In this document: positions 55,826-64,000 of the stretch, piece after piece | Layout of the letters: every line of letters begins with the position of its first letter | Position numbering within the stretch: the stretch's first letter is position 1 | Assembly: GCF_019711195.1 (NCBI RefSeq) | Contig: NZ_CP081299.1 | Coordinates: 5,862,501 to 5,926,500, forward strand | From: Dyadobacter sp. NIV53 | Lineage (GTDB): Bacteria > Bacteroidota > Bacteroidia > Cytophagales > Spirosomataceae | Direction: 5' to 3' | Length of the DNA stretch: 64,000 nt | Translations under genes and position numbers: made by a program | The notes under the pieces: model-generated | What the model was told of the DNA's origin: nothing | Databases searched by the model: none | What the model saw: only the letters and a program-made list of their open reading frames with translations

Positions 55826-56040
55826 TTTTATAAGAATTATCTTACCGGGTTCAGTAATGTGAAATTCACTATTGTAGATGTGTTCGGCCAGGGTGATAAA
55901 ATAGTCAAACACTGGAATTTTAAAGGCAAACATATCGGCGATTTTTTTGGTATTCCTGCTATACGGGCAAAGATGTAAATATAGACGGCGTTACGCTGGT
56001 TAAAATGAAGGATGGAAAAATACAAATTTGTAAATCAGGC
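55826..56040 (+). pseudogene. SnoaL-like (ester cyclase) remnant
   Basis: A start-less frame reads FYKNYLTGFSNVKFTIVDVFGQGDKIVKHWNFKGKH (shown here in the order seen, in pieces) and GDFFGIPA, then a shift after 55960 continues TGKDVNIDGVTLVKMKDGKI. KIVxHWxxKGxHxGxFxGIPxTGKxVxxxG...DGKI is the classic core of SnoaL-like ester cyclase proteins (NTF2-like fold). The N-terminal third and the end are missing or scrambled. The start listed for the next frame at 56005 (MKDGKI) is part of this remnant. Confidence 0.6.
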
Positions 56041-56058
56041 CTTGGCAGAACTAACTAT

Positions 56059-56919
56059 ATGAGAAAAAAACTATTTACTTATCTGGTTTCGTTGGTGCTA
56101 ATGCAATGCGCATTTGGGCAGTCGGTATTACCAGTTTCTACTTCGGGCAATAAGTTGTATGGCAACAATGCCAAAGCCGGGAATTATGCAGATTTCCGCG
56201 GTTTTAAAATGTACTATGAAATCTACGGAACAGGTAAACCACTTCTTTTTATTCACGGGAACGGCGGATCGATCAGCGATTTCAAAAACCAGATCCCATA
56301 TTTTGCCAAAAATTACAAAGTGATCCTGGCCGATAGCCGTGCACAGGGAAAGTCTGTTGACACCAGCGATTCACTTTCCTATGAAATGATGGCCGATGAT
56401 TTTAATGCTTTGCTGGATAAAATTGGCGTGGATTCCTGCTATGTAATAGGGTGGAGCGACGGTGGAATCAACGGATTATTGTTAGCAACCCGTCATCCTG
56501 AAAAAGTGAAAAAACTAGCCATTACAGGAGCAAATTTGTGGCCGGATACAACTGCATTGGAGCCTGAGCTTTTTCAATGGATGGTAGCAGCTAACGACAG
56601 TCTGGGAAAAGTGCCGCAAATTCCAGCTGTTAAAGCACAAAAGAAACTCCTTAATCTGATGGTGTACAATCCTCAGATTACGCCGGCCGATTTGAAAATG
56701 GTAAAATGCCCGGCATTGGTTATCGGAGGTGATCATGATGTAATTCTTCGGAAACACACGATGATTATCGCAGATGCCGTCCCGCAGTCTTACCTCTGGA
56801 TCCTGCCAGATTCGGGGCACTCTACACTTGTGGTTTATAAGGAAATGTTCAATCAGGTAGTCGGTGATTTTTTCAAAAAACCTTACCGCAAACTGAAAGG
56901 TATGGCGCAGCTGGATTAA
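56059..56919 (+). CDS. Secreted alpha/beta hydrolase
   Basis: 286 residues from ATG 56059 (MRKKLFTYLVSLVLMQCAFGQ, a signal peptide); codons before it belong to a pseudogene remnant. The alpha/beta hydrolase core is clear: MYYEIYGTGKPLLFIHGNGGSISDF, ILADSRAQGKS, nucleophile elbow GWSDGG (Ser near 132), LVIGGDHDVI with the acid Asp and PDSGHSTLV with the catalytic His. Closest in style to periplasmic esterases/haloperoxidase-like hydrolases. Followed 69 bases later by a second alpha/beta hydrolase. Confidence 0.87.
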   Translation: MRKKLFTYLVSLVLMQCAFGQSVLPVSTSGNKLYGNNAKAGNYADFRGFKMYYEIYGTGKPLLFIHGNGGSISDFKNQIPYFAKNYKVILADSRAQGKSVDTSDSLSYEMMADDFNALLDKIGVDSCYVIGWSDGGINGLLLATRHPEKVKKLAITGANLWPDTTALEPELFQWMVAANDSLGKVPQIPAVKAQKKLLNLMVYNPQITPADLKMVKCPALVIGGDHDVILRKHTMIIADAVPQSYLWILPDSGHSTLVVYKEMFNQVVGDFFKKPYRKLKGMAQLD

Positions 56920-56988
56920 GCGCTATAATGGTTGACAAGCCATGGTTAAGCAATACGATATTACCACTTATAAACCGGATCAAGTGTG

Positions 56989-58053
56989 ATGAGATTATTT
57001 GGAATCATTTCCACCGCTGTTAATCACTCTTTCCTGGGGTTGATAATTGCTGTTTTTACATTTACAATTTCGTGTAAACCTAAACCGGCTTCCACCGCAG
57101 AAACCATTGCCGGGTATTTCGATTATGGTGATTCTATTGAATCAGGTGGTGTGAAAATGATTCCGATTAAAACACCTGTTGGTGATTTTAAAGTGTGGAC
57201 AAAACGATTTGGTACCAACCCTAAAATAAAAATAATACTTCTCCACGGCGGTCCTGCCATGACACACGAGTACATGGAATGTTTTGAGACTTTTTTCCAA
57301 AAGGAAGGTTTCGAATTTTACGAATACGATCAGCTGGGGTCTTATTACAGTGACCAGCCAACAGACAGCAGTCTCTGGACAACAGACCGGTTTGTTGAAG
57401 AAGTGGAGCAAGTCAGACAAGCCATTCATGCGGATAGTACTAATTTTTATGTGCTTGGAAATTCCTGGGGTGGTATTCTTGGAATGGAATATGCGTTGAA
57501 ATACCAGAAAAACCTGAAAGGGTTATTGGTTGCCAACATGGTAGCCAGTGCGCCTGAGTACGGAAAGTATGCAGAGGAAGTTTTGTCCAAACAAATGAAG
57601 CCGGAAGTTCTGGCAGAAATAAGAGCCATTGAAGCTAAAAAAGATTTTGCTAATCCGCGTTTTATGGAACTGCTCATTCCTAATTTTTACAAAGAGCATT
57701 TGTGCAGATTAGAAGAATGGCCGGACGGTATCAACAGGTCCGTGAAACATGGAAACGGTATTATTTATACGTTGATGCAAGGGCCAAGCGAATTTGGAAT
57801 CAGCGGCAGGCTTGCCAAATGGGATATCAAAAATCGGTTGAAAGAAATTGTAATACCAACACTCATGATTGGTGCCAAACATGATACAATGGATCCCAAA
57901 GCCATGGAAGAACAAAGCAAAATAGTGCAAAAAGGCCGGTATTTGTATTGCCCGAACGGAAGCCATCTGGCGATGTGGGACGATCAGAAAGTCTTTATGA
58001 CAGGGGTTGTCAGGTTTATCAGGGATGTGGATTCGGGTGAATTTTTAAGATGA
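56989..58053 (+). CDS. Proline iminopeptidase-family lipoprotein hydrolase
   Basis: 354 residues from ATG 56989; a GTG one codon earlier is equally possible. N-terminal lipoprotein signal (AVFTFTISC), so it is membrane-anchored. The alpha/beta fold shows the prolyl aminopeptidase marks IILLHGGPAMTHEYM, YDQLGSYYSDQP, the nucleophile elbow GNSWGG, IGAKHDTMDP (acid) and NGSHLAMWD (His). It probably clips N-terminal proline or similar residues from peptides in the periplasm. Same strand as the preceding hydrolase. Confidence 0.85.
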   Translation: MRLFGIISTAVNHSFLGLIIAVFTFTISCKPKPASTAETIAGYFDYGDSIESGGVKMIPIKTPVGDFKVWTKRFGTNPKIKIILLHGGPAMTHEYMECFETFFQKEGFEFYEYDQLGSYYSDQPTDSSLWTTDRFVEEVEQVRQAIHADSTNFYVLGNSWGGILGMEYALKYQKNLKGLLVANMVASAPEYGKYAEEVLSKQMKPEVLAEIRAIEAKKDFANPRFMELLIPNFYKEHLCRLEEWPDGINRSVKHGNGIIYTLMQGPSEFGISGRLAKWDIKNRLKEIVIPTLMIGAKHDTMDPKAMEEQSKIVQKGRYLYCPNGSHLAMWDDQKVFMTGVVRFIRDVDSGEFLR

Positions 58054-58082
58054 TTGGTACAGAATGTGCCATAGGCATTACC

Positions 58083-58215
58083 TGTTTGTAGAAAATAACG
58101 TGATTATCCAAGTTGGTTTTGCCTCGTAGAGGTTACCCGTTACACGTTGCGTACCTACGGCATGCTGTTATTCAAATTCTTGCATTTTTCTACAAACATG
58201 TAGCCTCTACGAGGC
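58083..58215. repeat. Interleaved inverted-repeat element
   Basis: TGTTTGTAGAAAA (58083-58095) is exactly complementary to TTTTCTACAAACA (58186-58198), and GCCTCGTAGAGG (58121-58132) is exactly complementary to CCTCTACGAGGC (58204-58215). The order is A-B-A'-B', so the two pairings interlock rather than nest. Each B arm is also a small hairpin on its own (CCTC-GTA-GAGG). It lies between two convergent genes. Elements of this style, with a TTTCTACAAA core beside a small palindrome, recur in Cytophagales intergenic DNA to my recollection. Confidence 0.7.
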
Positions 58216-58417
58216 AGACAGAATCGAAAACTTCGCGACTGAATTGTTTATGAAAACGAATATCTCAATGTACGAGACCGGACTGTTCTCAAAAAAGGAT
58301 TAAGTCGTCAACGCTTAAGCATTGTTATGAATATACCTGAGGACAACCTTTTTCTGTCAGATAAACCTTCATTGAAATGTTGCTTCATGAATTAAATTGG
58401 TCTTTTCAGTGAATAAC

Positions 58418-59272
58418 TTAATGTTTACCCAACTCCTTAGCCTTAAACTCCGAAAAATTAATACCCACATTCATCTTGAAAAACCTGCTAAAATGAGCCG
58501 TACTCGTAAATCCGAGTTCACAAGCCGTCTCCTTGGCCGATTTATCCGTATAATACAGATAACGTTTGGCCTCAGCGATGATCCTTCGCTGGATCAACTT
58601 GGATGGAGCCGGATAATTGCACAAGCCAAAGATATTGGTCAGGGTCTTCGGAGATTTGTTCATCGCCTGTGCATAAAACTGCACTTCATGCTGCGTTCTG
58701 AAATAGCCTTCCAGGAGCAGATTAAACTTACGGATAACATCCATTCGCTCGTCTGTAAAAATTTCATAATTCTCCGTTTGCTTTTTTGCGCAACGGGTAA
58801 CCTTGATAATCAGCCTTTTGAGAAGTGTACGCAGCATTTCACCCTGCATTTTGTCCTTCACCGACATATCTTCGACGCAAAGTTTCTGAATAATAGAAAT
58901 ACTCTCAATTTCCTCTTCACACATTGAAATAAACAATGGATTTTGAATACCGTAAAACAAAAATCCAACACAGCCAACTTCGGCATCATGATCAGCAATG
59001 CAGTAAAAATTCCGGTTAAACTGCCAGGCAACGATATCTTCAGGTTTTTCAAAGACGAAACATTGATTCGCAACCAGAGGAAGTACCGAGTTGGATTGGA
59101 AGGAATATGAAATGTTATCCAACATCACTTTCTGGTCCGGCCCTGCGTTGAATGCAATGGTGTTGACCATCTCCTTTTTGCCATTTAATAAACCCTCGCC
59201 TCTTATGGTAGATTCACCGATATTTACAACAAACTGACCGTGAGTAGCCCTATCCTCGAAATACCATTTCAT
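58418..59272 (-). CDS. AraC family transcriptional regulator
   Basis: 284 residues from ATG 59272 (MKWYFEDRATHGQFVV); a TTG upstream adds ten residues. The N-terminal 170 residues are a cupin-like sensing part (SYSFQSNSVLPLVANQCFVFEKPEDIVAW). The C-terminal AraC DNA-binding domain is complete: first HTH YAQAMNKSPKTLTNIFG, linker PAPSKLIQRRIIAEAKRYLYYTDKS and second HTH AKETACELGFTSTAHFSRFFKMNVGINFSEF. Same strand as and downstream of the spondin lipoprotein gene. Confidence 0.9.
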   Translation of the reverse strand: MKWYFEDRATHGQFVVNIGESTIRGEGLLNGKKEMVNTIAFNAGPDQKVMLDNISYSFQSNSVLPLVANQCFVFEKPEDIVAWQFNRNFYCIADHDAEVGCVGFLFYGIQNPLFISMCEEEIESISIIQKLCVEDMSVKDKMQGEMLRTLLKRLIIKVTRCAKKQTENYEIFTDERMDVIRKFNLLLEGYFRTQHEVQFYAQAMNKSPKTLTNIFGLCNYPAPSKLIQRRIIAEAKRYLYYTDKSAKETACELGFTSTAHFSRFFKMNVGINFSEFKAKELGKH

Positions 59273-59366
59273 AATGTAATTTACGATTAAGTACTTTTTC
59301 AAATTGTATTACAATAGAACCAGTTACCATCATTTTACAGATAAGTAACTGATTCAAAAGCACATT

Positions 59367-60665
59367 TTAATTAAGCGTTACCTTAATAAAATGATTTATT
59401 TCGGGTAAGGTAGTGAAAGGATTCGGATTAGGAACCGGCATAATCGCCTTGCTCTCCGTAAGTGGCGTGCCGGCAAGATTAAACTGCGTGATGCCCGCTC
59501 CCGGAAACTGGTCGACCGCAGTTCCGTTGTCATAAAGTTTTATACCCGTCGAAATATCACCTTTTTGAGTGGCATCCGTGCCGTTACCCATCGAAGTAAA
59601 AAACCAGTCATTTGAAAAACCATACATGGTTGCAATCGCAATACGGTCGCCGGCTACAACGTCAAGTTCCTGAGAAACACTGCTTCCGGGCTGTCCGTTT
59701 ATTATCGGAAGCAAAACTTTCGTAGTTGGCGCCGGCAATACATACACTTTTTTGACACCAGGTTTACCCATCAGAAAAGCTGCCAGCGGATCTGCATTTC
59801 CTTTTTGTGCCAATTCTTTCAAACCTTCGCCTCTGTCATTTTCACCGTTCTTAAAAATTGGATTATCAATTCCATTGTAAACGACCACCAATATTGGAGA
59901 TAACGGGGTGAAAATTCCCGTTGCACCAGTCAGGTAATTACTCAATGGAGCGTTATCTCCCGCTTCTGCAATGGATGTCATGCCATTGGCAGTCGGTTGA
60001 TCCATCGTGTACAATGGTGCAGGATTTAACAAATTTCCACCAACAATATAAGAAACCGCCCATACGCCCGGACTGAAAGGTGTTTCATTGGCGGTTCCGC
60101 CAGTCATGTTTTTCAAAGTGAGTGTAAAGTAAGAACTGCCATCGTACTTTAATGTAGCCTGCATCATCGAAGACGCTGGCAAATACGTATTTCCTTGTGC
60201 ATCCACGCCTTTAACTTCTTTAATATTCTGAGAATCAGTTACCCCGGGATGCATAACCGTTTTACCGGGTGCCTTGTTTATTCTGGTGCCGTTATCCCAG
60301 AGTTTGATCTGTGAAGAAACATCACCTTCAATGGGTGTTCCGTCTGCCTGGTAAACCTGAATTCCAGGATTAACCGGTGCGAAAAAGAGATCATTGGCCC
60401 AGCCATACATGGTCGCATAAGTGAGTGCTTCGCCTTTGGCAGCAGAAAACTTGATAGTTACCGATTCGCCTGGCAAAATAACCGGCGGCGTTCCCACACC
60501 CTTAAATGTGCCTGATTCAACGAGCGGTCTTGAGTCCAGAACATTTTCAACGGTAATCATCATTTTCTGACTAGTTGGATCGTCCATATGATCCGTACAA
60601 GCAATGAAAGCAAGCGGCAAGAGCGTTGCGGCTGTCCAGTTTAAAGTTTTTCTGATATAGTTCAT
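59367..60665 (-). CDS. Spondin-domain lipoprotein
   Basis: 432 residues. Lipoprotein signal (LLPLAFIACTD, Cys near 23). Two spondin (Spond_N) domains: about 35-240 (MITVENVLDSRPL, ATMYGWANDLFFAP, IKLWDNGTRINKAPG, GVWAVSYIVG) and about 250-430, where the second copy repeats IAIATMYGFSNDWFFTS and IKLYDNGTAVDQFPG. Spondin-N is a calcium-binding C2-like fold known from animal extracellular-matrix proteins and widespread in bacterial lipoproteins of unknown role. Probably on the outer membrane. It shares its upstream region with the divergent YdjC gene. Confidence 0.87.
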   Translation of the reverse strand: MNYIRKTLNWTAATLLPLAFIACTDHMDDPTSQKMMITVENVLDSRPLVESGTFKGVGTPPVILPGESVTIKFSAAKGEALTYATMYGWANDLFFAPVNPGIQVYQADGTPIEGDVSSQIKLWDNGTRINKAPGKTVMHPGVTDSQNIKEVKGVDAQGNTYLPASSMMQATLKYDGSSYFTLTLKNMTGGTANETPFSPGVWAVSYIVGGNLLNPAPLYTMDQPTANGMTSIAEAGDNAPLSNYLTGATGIFTPLSPILVVVYNGIDNPIFKNGENDRGEGLKELAQKGNADPLAAFLMGKPGVKKVYVLPAPTTKVLLPIINGQPGSSVSQELDVVAGDRIAIATMYGFSNDWFFTSMGNGTDATQKGDISTGIKLYDNGTAVDQFPGAGITQFNLAGTPLTESKAIMPVPNPNPFTTLPEINHFIKVTLN

Positions 60666-61036
60666 TATGTGTTTAGTTTGCAGGAAACGATGTCGTTACC
60701 TTGGTTACATTTGATTGATACAAAAGTATGGCATCAGGAAATATGGATAAATGACAGAACTTCCCGAATAGTTGTCTATTCTTCCCATCATGAAAGATAA
60801 ATGGTTGGCAATAAGCGATTTTACAACTTTTGGGAATATTTTAGCAGGGTTTCAGATATCGCCTTAAATTGTGCCTTCGGGAAAAAACATCAAATTGTGC
60901 CCGGCCGGTACAGTCAGCACATTTTCAAGCGGAGTAGTAAATTTGAATGGATTGCTGTTTTACTCTAAAAAGGTTTAATACAAAAAACGCTGTATTTAAA
61001 ACTTAACTCTAATCGAAACTATAACAAAACCGGATC
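60666..61036. other. Divergent promoter region, spondin / YdjC genes
   Basis: 370 bases between two divergent starts. No ORF of note. It contains a direct repeat AAATTGTGCC at 60866-60875 and 60892-60901 (26 bases apart), which could be a regulator site. No hairpin seen. Confidence 0.4.
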
Positions 61037-61885
61037 ATGAAAAAATTAATACCTTTTATACTTTGCCATATCATTTTTGCGGGCGCATTTGCCCAGGAAA
61101 AAGCACCGAGATTAATTGTCCGTGGTGATGACATGGGTTACTCGCACGCTGGCAATGAGGCCTTAATTAAATCGTATAAAGACGGATTCGAAAGTTCGAT
61201 CGAAGTAATTGTGCCTTCCCCGTGGTTTCCGGAAGCCGTAAAAATGCTGGCTGAAAATCCTGGTATTGATGTAGGTATTCACCTGGCGCTTACCAGCGAA
61301 TGGGACAACGTAAAATGGCGGCCCTTGTCGGATTGTCCAAGTTTGAAAGACGCGGATGGCTATTTTTATCCTATGATCAATAGCAACAAAAATTATCCAA
61401 AACGCGCTATCCTGGAAAATGACTGGAAAATTGCAGACGTTGAAAAGGAATTTCGCGCGCAAATTGAAATGGCGATAAAGAAAATTCCACGGATCAGCCA
61501 TTTTTCCTCGCACATGGGCTGTGCAAGTATGACGCCGGAAGTAAAAGCACTTACTATAAAATTGGCCACTGAATATAAAATTCCAATAATTGTAACGGAC
61601 GACCAGCTAAAATATGCTCCTTACGACGGTGATCATAAAACCCCTCAGGAAAAAGTTGAAAGTTTTATCAGGATGTTGGGAAAACTGGAAGCGGGACAAA
61701 CGTATCTTTTTGTAGACCATCCCGGTCTCGACAGCCCCGAACTCCGTGCTATTCATCACATTGGTTACGAAGACGTTGCCATGGACAGGCAAGGTGTAAC
61801 GGATTTGTTTACCAGTGAAAAGGTGAAGGCGGTTATTAAGGAAAAGGGGATTAAAGTGATTGGGTACAGGGATTTGGGGAAGTGA
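61037..61885 (+). CDS. YdjC/ChbG-family polysaccharide deacetylase
   Basis: 282 residues with a signal peptide (MKKLIPFILCHIIFAGAFAQ). The YdjC fold shows its metal site: LIVRGDDMGYSHAGN (Asp pair), DVGIHLALTSEWDNVKWRPL (His) and SHFSSHMGC (His). ChbG of Escherichia coli removes one acetyl group from chitobiose; exported relatives act on other acetylated oligosaccharides. The length is normal. Monocistronic, facing the spondin gene across a shared promoter region. Confidence 0.9.
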   Translation: MKKLIPFILCHIIFAGAFAQEKAPRLIVRGDDMGYSHAGNEALIKSYKDGFESSIEVIVPSPWFPEAVKMLAENPGIDVGIHLALTSEWDNVKWRPLSDCPSLKDADGYFYPMINSNKNYPKRAILENDWKIADVEKEFRAQIEMAIKKIPRISHFSSHMGCASMTPEVKALTIKLATEYKIPIIVTDDQLKYAPYDGDHKTPQEKVESFIRMLGKLEAGQTYLFVDHPGLDSPELRAIHHIGYEDVAMDRQGVTDLFTSEKVKAVIKEKGIKVIGYRDLGK

Positions 61886-61895
61886 TTTTTTTAAT

Positions 61896-62130
61896 GGTTA
61901 AAGGAGGGGGATTTTGGTTAAAGGAGGAGGATTTTGGTAAAAGGTTAACGGTTAAACGGTTAACGAGGGCAACTGGTGCTGGTAAAAGGTAAAAGGTTAA
62001 CGGTTAAACGGTTAATGACGGGCAACTGGTGCTGGTAAAAGGTAAAAGGTTAACGGTTAAACGGTTAACGAGGGGCGGCTGGTGCTAGTAAAAGGTTAAC
62101 GGTTAAACGGTTAATGACGGGCGACTGGGG
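61896..62130. repeat. Nested tandem repeats after the YdjC gene
   Basis: First a 20-base unit GGTTAAAGGAGGGGGATTTT occurs twice (61896-61935, one mismatch). Then four units of 44-53 bases follow (61936, 61981, 62034, 62087), each built from GGTAAAAGG, GGTTAACGGTTAAACGGTTAA and a GGGCNACTGGTGCT end. The inner GGTTAAC/GGTTAAA part is itself a heptad repeat. No ORF runs through it. Confidence 0.8.
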
Positions 62131-62247
62131 CAATTAAAGGACGATATAAATACTTGGTTTCCGGCTTAATAATTATGGCTGCTTTCTTCGCTGGTAGCGT
62201 TCAGGAATACTTTGCTGCCTGTTTATGTTTTGACTTGCTGAGCGTTG

Positions 62248-63399
62248 TTACTTTCTCAGTTTCGCTTTCAGCATTCCTGCCGCTTTGGTATAACCTCCCT
62301 CTGAGCCATCCACAAAATGTATATGTCCGTCTTCCAGATCGCGTACGTAACACGACATAACGGATTCCTTGCTTACATACAATCCGTAAACGATTTCGCC
62401 GGATTCCTCCAATTTATCAAGCTGTGTTACCAGTAAAAGCCGCTGAATTTCATTGCCGGAGATAACCGTATTGATCCGCCCGTCAATCACCAGTGTATCC
62501 GACATGCTTACAAGCCTGTTCAAATAGGACCTTCCCTTTTCTGTTTGAAAATAAAGATAGGCGACGAATAGGCTAAACCATTTTTGGATCAGACCTAATG
62601 CCCAATAATTGTTGAGCCTGGCGCGTAGCTCCAATTCCATTCTGCGGAAACTGGTTTTTTGTTTGAGCTTAGGAACTGATATAGGCTGCCTTTTTGCTGC
62701 CGGGCCGTATATTTCATCAATAAGGCTGATCACCTTTCTAAAAGAGCCGGCTTGTTGTATCTCATCTTTGGCGATTGCGAGGAGAGTAACTACTTCATTG
62801 CCATTATCCGGTGGCGCAATTTTATCCCACCGGCATTGCATGCCTGTAAGATCCAACTCAGGCTCACGGGCCGATTTGGATGAAAACATATAGTCTTCTC
62901 CCTTTATCCTTTTCTCCGCATACGCCAGGCCGTCACCAAGCAAGACAGGAATGAACAGAATTTCAGAATTTTTGTATTTGCTTATTCTAAGAATATGCCC
63001 GTTTTCGTAAATAAACCGGACCGGAACTGTTCCTACACGCAGATCCAGGTTCAAATTGGTTTTCGTGTTTTCTTTGTAGAGCAATAGCGTGTACATGGCC
63101 AGCTCCACGATGGAATCGGGAACAATGAATGTTGCTCCGTCTCCGCCGAAGAAAAACGGGATCGTAATTTTCTCTTTATAAGCAATATTTAACACCGAAA
63201 CGATACTGCCGGTAGCAATCAGATTTACCGTTTCATGAAGTCCGTTAGCAACAGCCAGAGTAGAATTTTTTATGTCGGTCACGATCACATGCCAGTTTGC
63301 CGGAACGGGATAGAACAAATGTTCTTCCACCAGCAGCTCGCTCAGGGGAATGTGATTTGCCGGTAGTCTGGAGTAAAATTGATCGTTATTAGCTGACAT
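62248..63399 (-). CDS. DUF3095 family protein (nucleotidyl-cyclase-like)
   Basis: 383 residues, cytosolic. VIVTDIKNSTLAVANGLHETVNLIATGSI and IPFFFGGDGATFIVP resemble the metal-binding strands of class III nucleotidyl cyclases (a D in TDIKNS and GGDGA), the recognised feature of DUF3095. The rest (LGDGLAYAEKRIKGEDYM, ELRARLNNYWALGLIQKW, LVSMSDTLVIDGRINTVISG, GLYVSKESVMSCYVRD...HIHFVDGSEGGYTKAA) is the family-specific part. A role in making or sensing a nucleotide signal is possible but unproven. No partner gene nearby. Confidence 0.88.
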   Translation of the reverse strand: MSANNDQFYSRLPANHIPLSELLVEEHLFYPVPANWHVIVTDIKNSTLAVANGLHETVNLIATGSIVSVLNIAYKEKITIPFFFGGDGATFIVPDSIVELAMYTLLLYKENTKTNLNLDLRVGTVPVRFIYENGHILRISKYKNSEILFIPVLLGDGLAYAEKRIKGEDYMFSSKSAREPELDLTGMQCRWDKIAPPDNGNEVVTLLAIAKDEIQQAGSFRKVISLIDEIYGPAAKRQPISVPKLKQKTSFRRMELELRARLNNYWALGLIQKWFSLFVAYLYFQTEKGRSYLNRLVSMSDTLVIDGRINTVISGNEIQRLLLVTQLDKLEESGEIVYGLYVSKESVMSCYVRDLEDGHIHFVDGSEGGYTKAAGMLKAKLRK

Positions 63400-63651
63400 A
63401 GTTTTTCAATTCAGAGACTTAACGTATCAATGTATATTATTTAGTCAAAATTAGCGAAAAGAAGCATTAGAGATGTATTTAAAACCTCTACTTCGTAAAT
63501 TTCCGGAACTCTCCCAAATGCAACGCGGTCTTAACCGGTGTCCACAGGTTAAGGCCAGCACAAAATTTCTTTAAACATTTTGAAATCCAAGATAAGTGAT
63601 TTTACTTTGTATTTCAAAGTACTTTTTTTTAATACTGAAACACACAATTAC

Positions 63652-63996
63652 ATGAAAGTTTCAAGAGCAAAATTTGTTGCTATTTTCCTGGTTTCGGCGT
63701 TTGTCTTTCAATTTATTTCCAATTCGGTTTTAGGAACCAAAGTTGGGCTCTTTCCTGTAAACGGCGATTTTTTTCCTGGCACTGCATCAGCGATAGGCTG
63801 GAAAAGCACCTTAGCCACCATTTTATATCCTGTTAAAATTATTTTGGTAGGGCCACTGGCGTCGTCCTTATTTAAAAATCCGGATCCGGACCCGGCACCC
63901 CCGATTTTCGTTCTGGCCTTTGCTTTCTACTGGACGGCAGTTGCATTAATTCTTCATTATTTACTCAATAAAATATTCATCCGTAAAAAAATATGA
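63652..63996 (+). CDS. Small multi-span membrane protein
   Basis: 114 residues from ATG 63652 (MKVSRAKFVAIFLVSAF); the open frame begins upstream at 63580 but this Met precedes the first helix neatly. Three hydrophobic segments: FVAIFLVSAFVFQFISNSVL, ATILYPVKIILVGPLASSLF and PPIFVLAFAFYWTAVALILHYLL, with a basic end IFIRKKI. No family recognised. Confidence 0.6.
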   Translation: MKVSRAKFVAIFLVSAFVFQFISNSVLGTKVGLFPVNGDFFPGTASAIGWKSTLATILYPVKIILVGPLASSLFKNPDPDPAPPIFVLAFAFYWTAVALILHYLLNKIFIRKKI

Positions 63997-64000
63997 TTTT

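Noticed and set aside
58397..58927. 176-codon plus-strand frame opposite the AraC gene
   Set aside because: Shadow of the complete AraC DNA-binding domain on the minus strand.
1..64000. tRNA, rRNA or phage integrase/attachment site
   Set aside because: No cloverleaf-like sequence, rRNA-like stretch, integrase or terminase was recognised on reading.

Overview
The window looks like chromosome from a Bacteroidota bacterium of the Cytophagales (Dyadobacter/Spirosomaceae-like). This is inferred from a SusC/SusD pair, several TonB-dependent receptors with carboxypeptidase-regulatory-like N-termini, a type IX secretion C-terminal domain, CARDB giant proteins, a fused CcoO/cytochrome c, 2TM-domain proteins and the general lack of strong Shine-Dalgarno sites. 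No rRNA, tRNA or CRISPR array was seen.

Layout. 1-4.8 kb is a decayed accessory zone: a transposase tail, a carboxypeptidase-regulatory-like protein, and a row of small genes (DUF2283 remnant, DUF7710 protein, broken RraB-like gene, small lipoprotein, small membrane protein) separated by a recurring GTCTCAAAAAACGAT-like motif. 5.1-10.9 kb holds susC, susD (frameshifted in a poly-G tract), a strong terminator and an AraC-like regulator. 11.6-19.9 kb holds a TPR histidine kinase, a sigma-54 enhancer-binding response regulator, then a probable lipid operon (lipase-like hydrolase, SRPBCC-like protein, frameshifted class-3 aldehyde dehydrogenase, 2TM protein) preceded by two dyads and a sigma-54-like promoter. 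A heptad-repeat inverted array follows. 20-27 kb has a cupin, a carboxymuconolactone-decarboxylase-like protein and an RND tripartite efflux set (outer-membrane gene frameshifted). 27.1-31 kb encodes cbb3-type oxidase subunits and two small associated membrane proteins. 31.1-33.9 kb has a Rossmann-fold oxidoreductase, an Old Yellow Enzyme, a decayed 2TM gene and a Crp-family regulator.

34.1-45.3 kb (minus strand) is a tightly packed operon of five secreted proteins: a beta-helix protein, a 2027-residue CARDB protein, an HESHH metalloprotease-like protein, an AT-rich frameshifted protein and a T9SS-sorted protein. 45.5-51.7 kb (minus strand) is the most striking locus: a SIR2-like/TIR protein translationally coupled to an nSTAND NTPase running into a transmembrane/secreted protein with 19 near-identical WD40-like repeats. 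This has the architecture of a biological-conflict (probably antiphage) system. 51.9-64 kb returns to metabolic and surface genes: TonB receptor, GH10 xylanase, two alpha/beta hydrolases, an AraC regulator, a spondin-domain lipoprotein, a YdjC deacetylase, a DUF3095 protein and a small membrane protein, with several repeat elements between them.

At least seven single-base reading-frame breaks occur in otherwise intact genes, six of them in homopolymer tracts. They may be real decay, slippage-based switching or sequencing error; sequence alone cannot decide.
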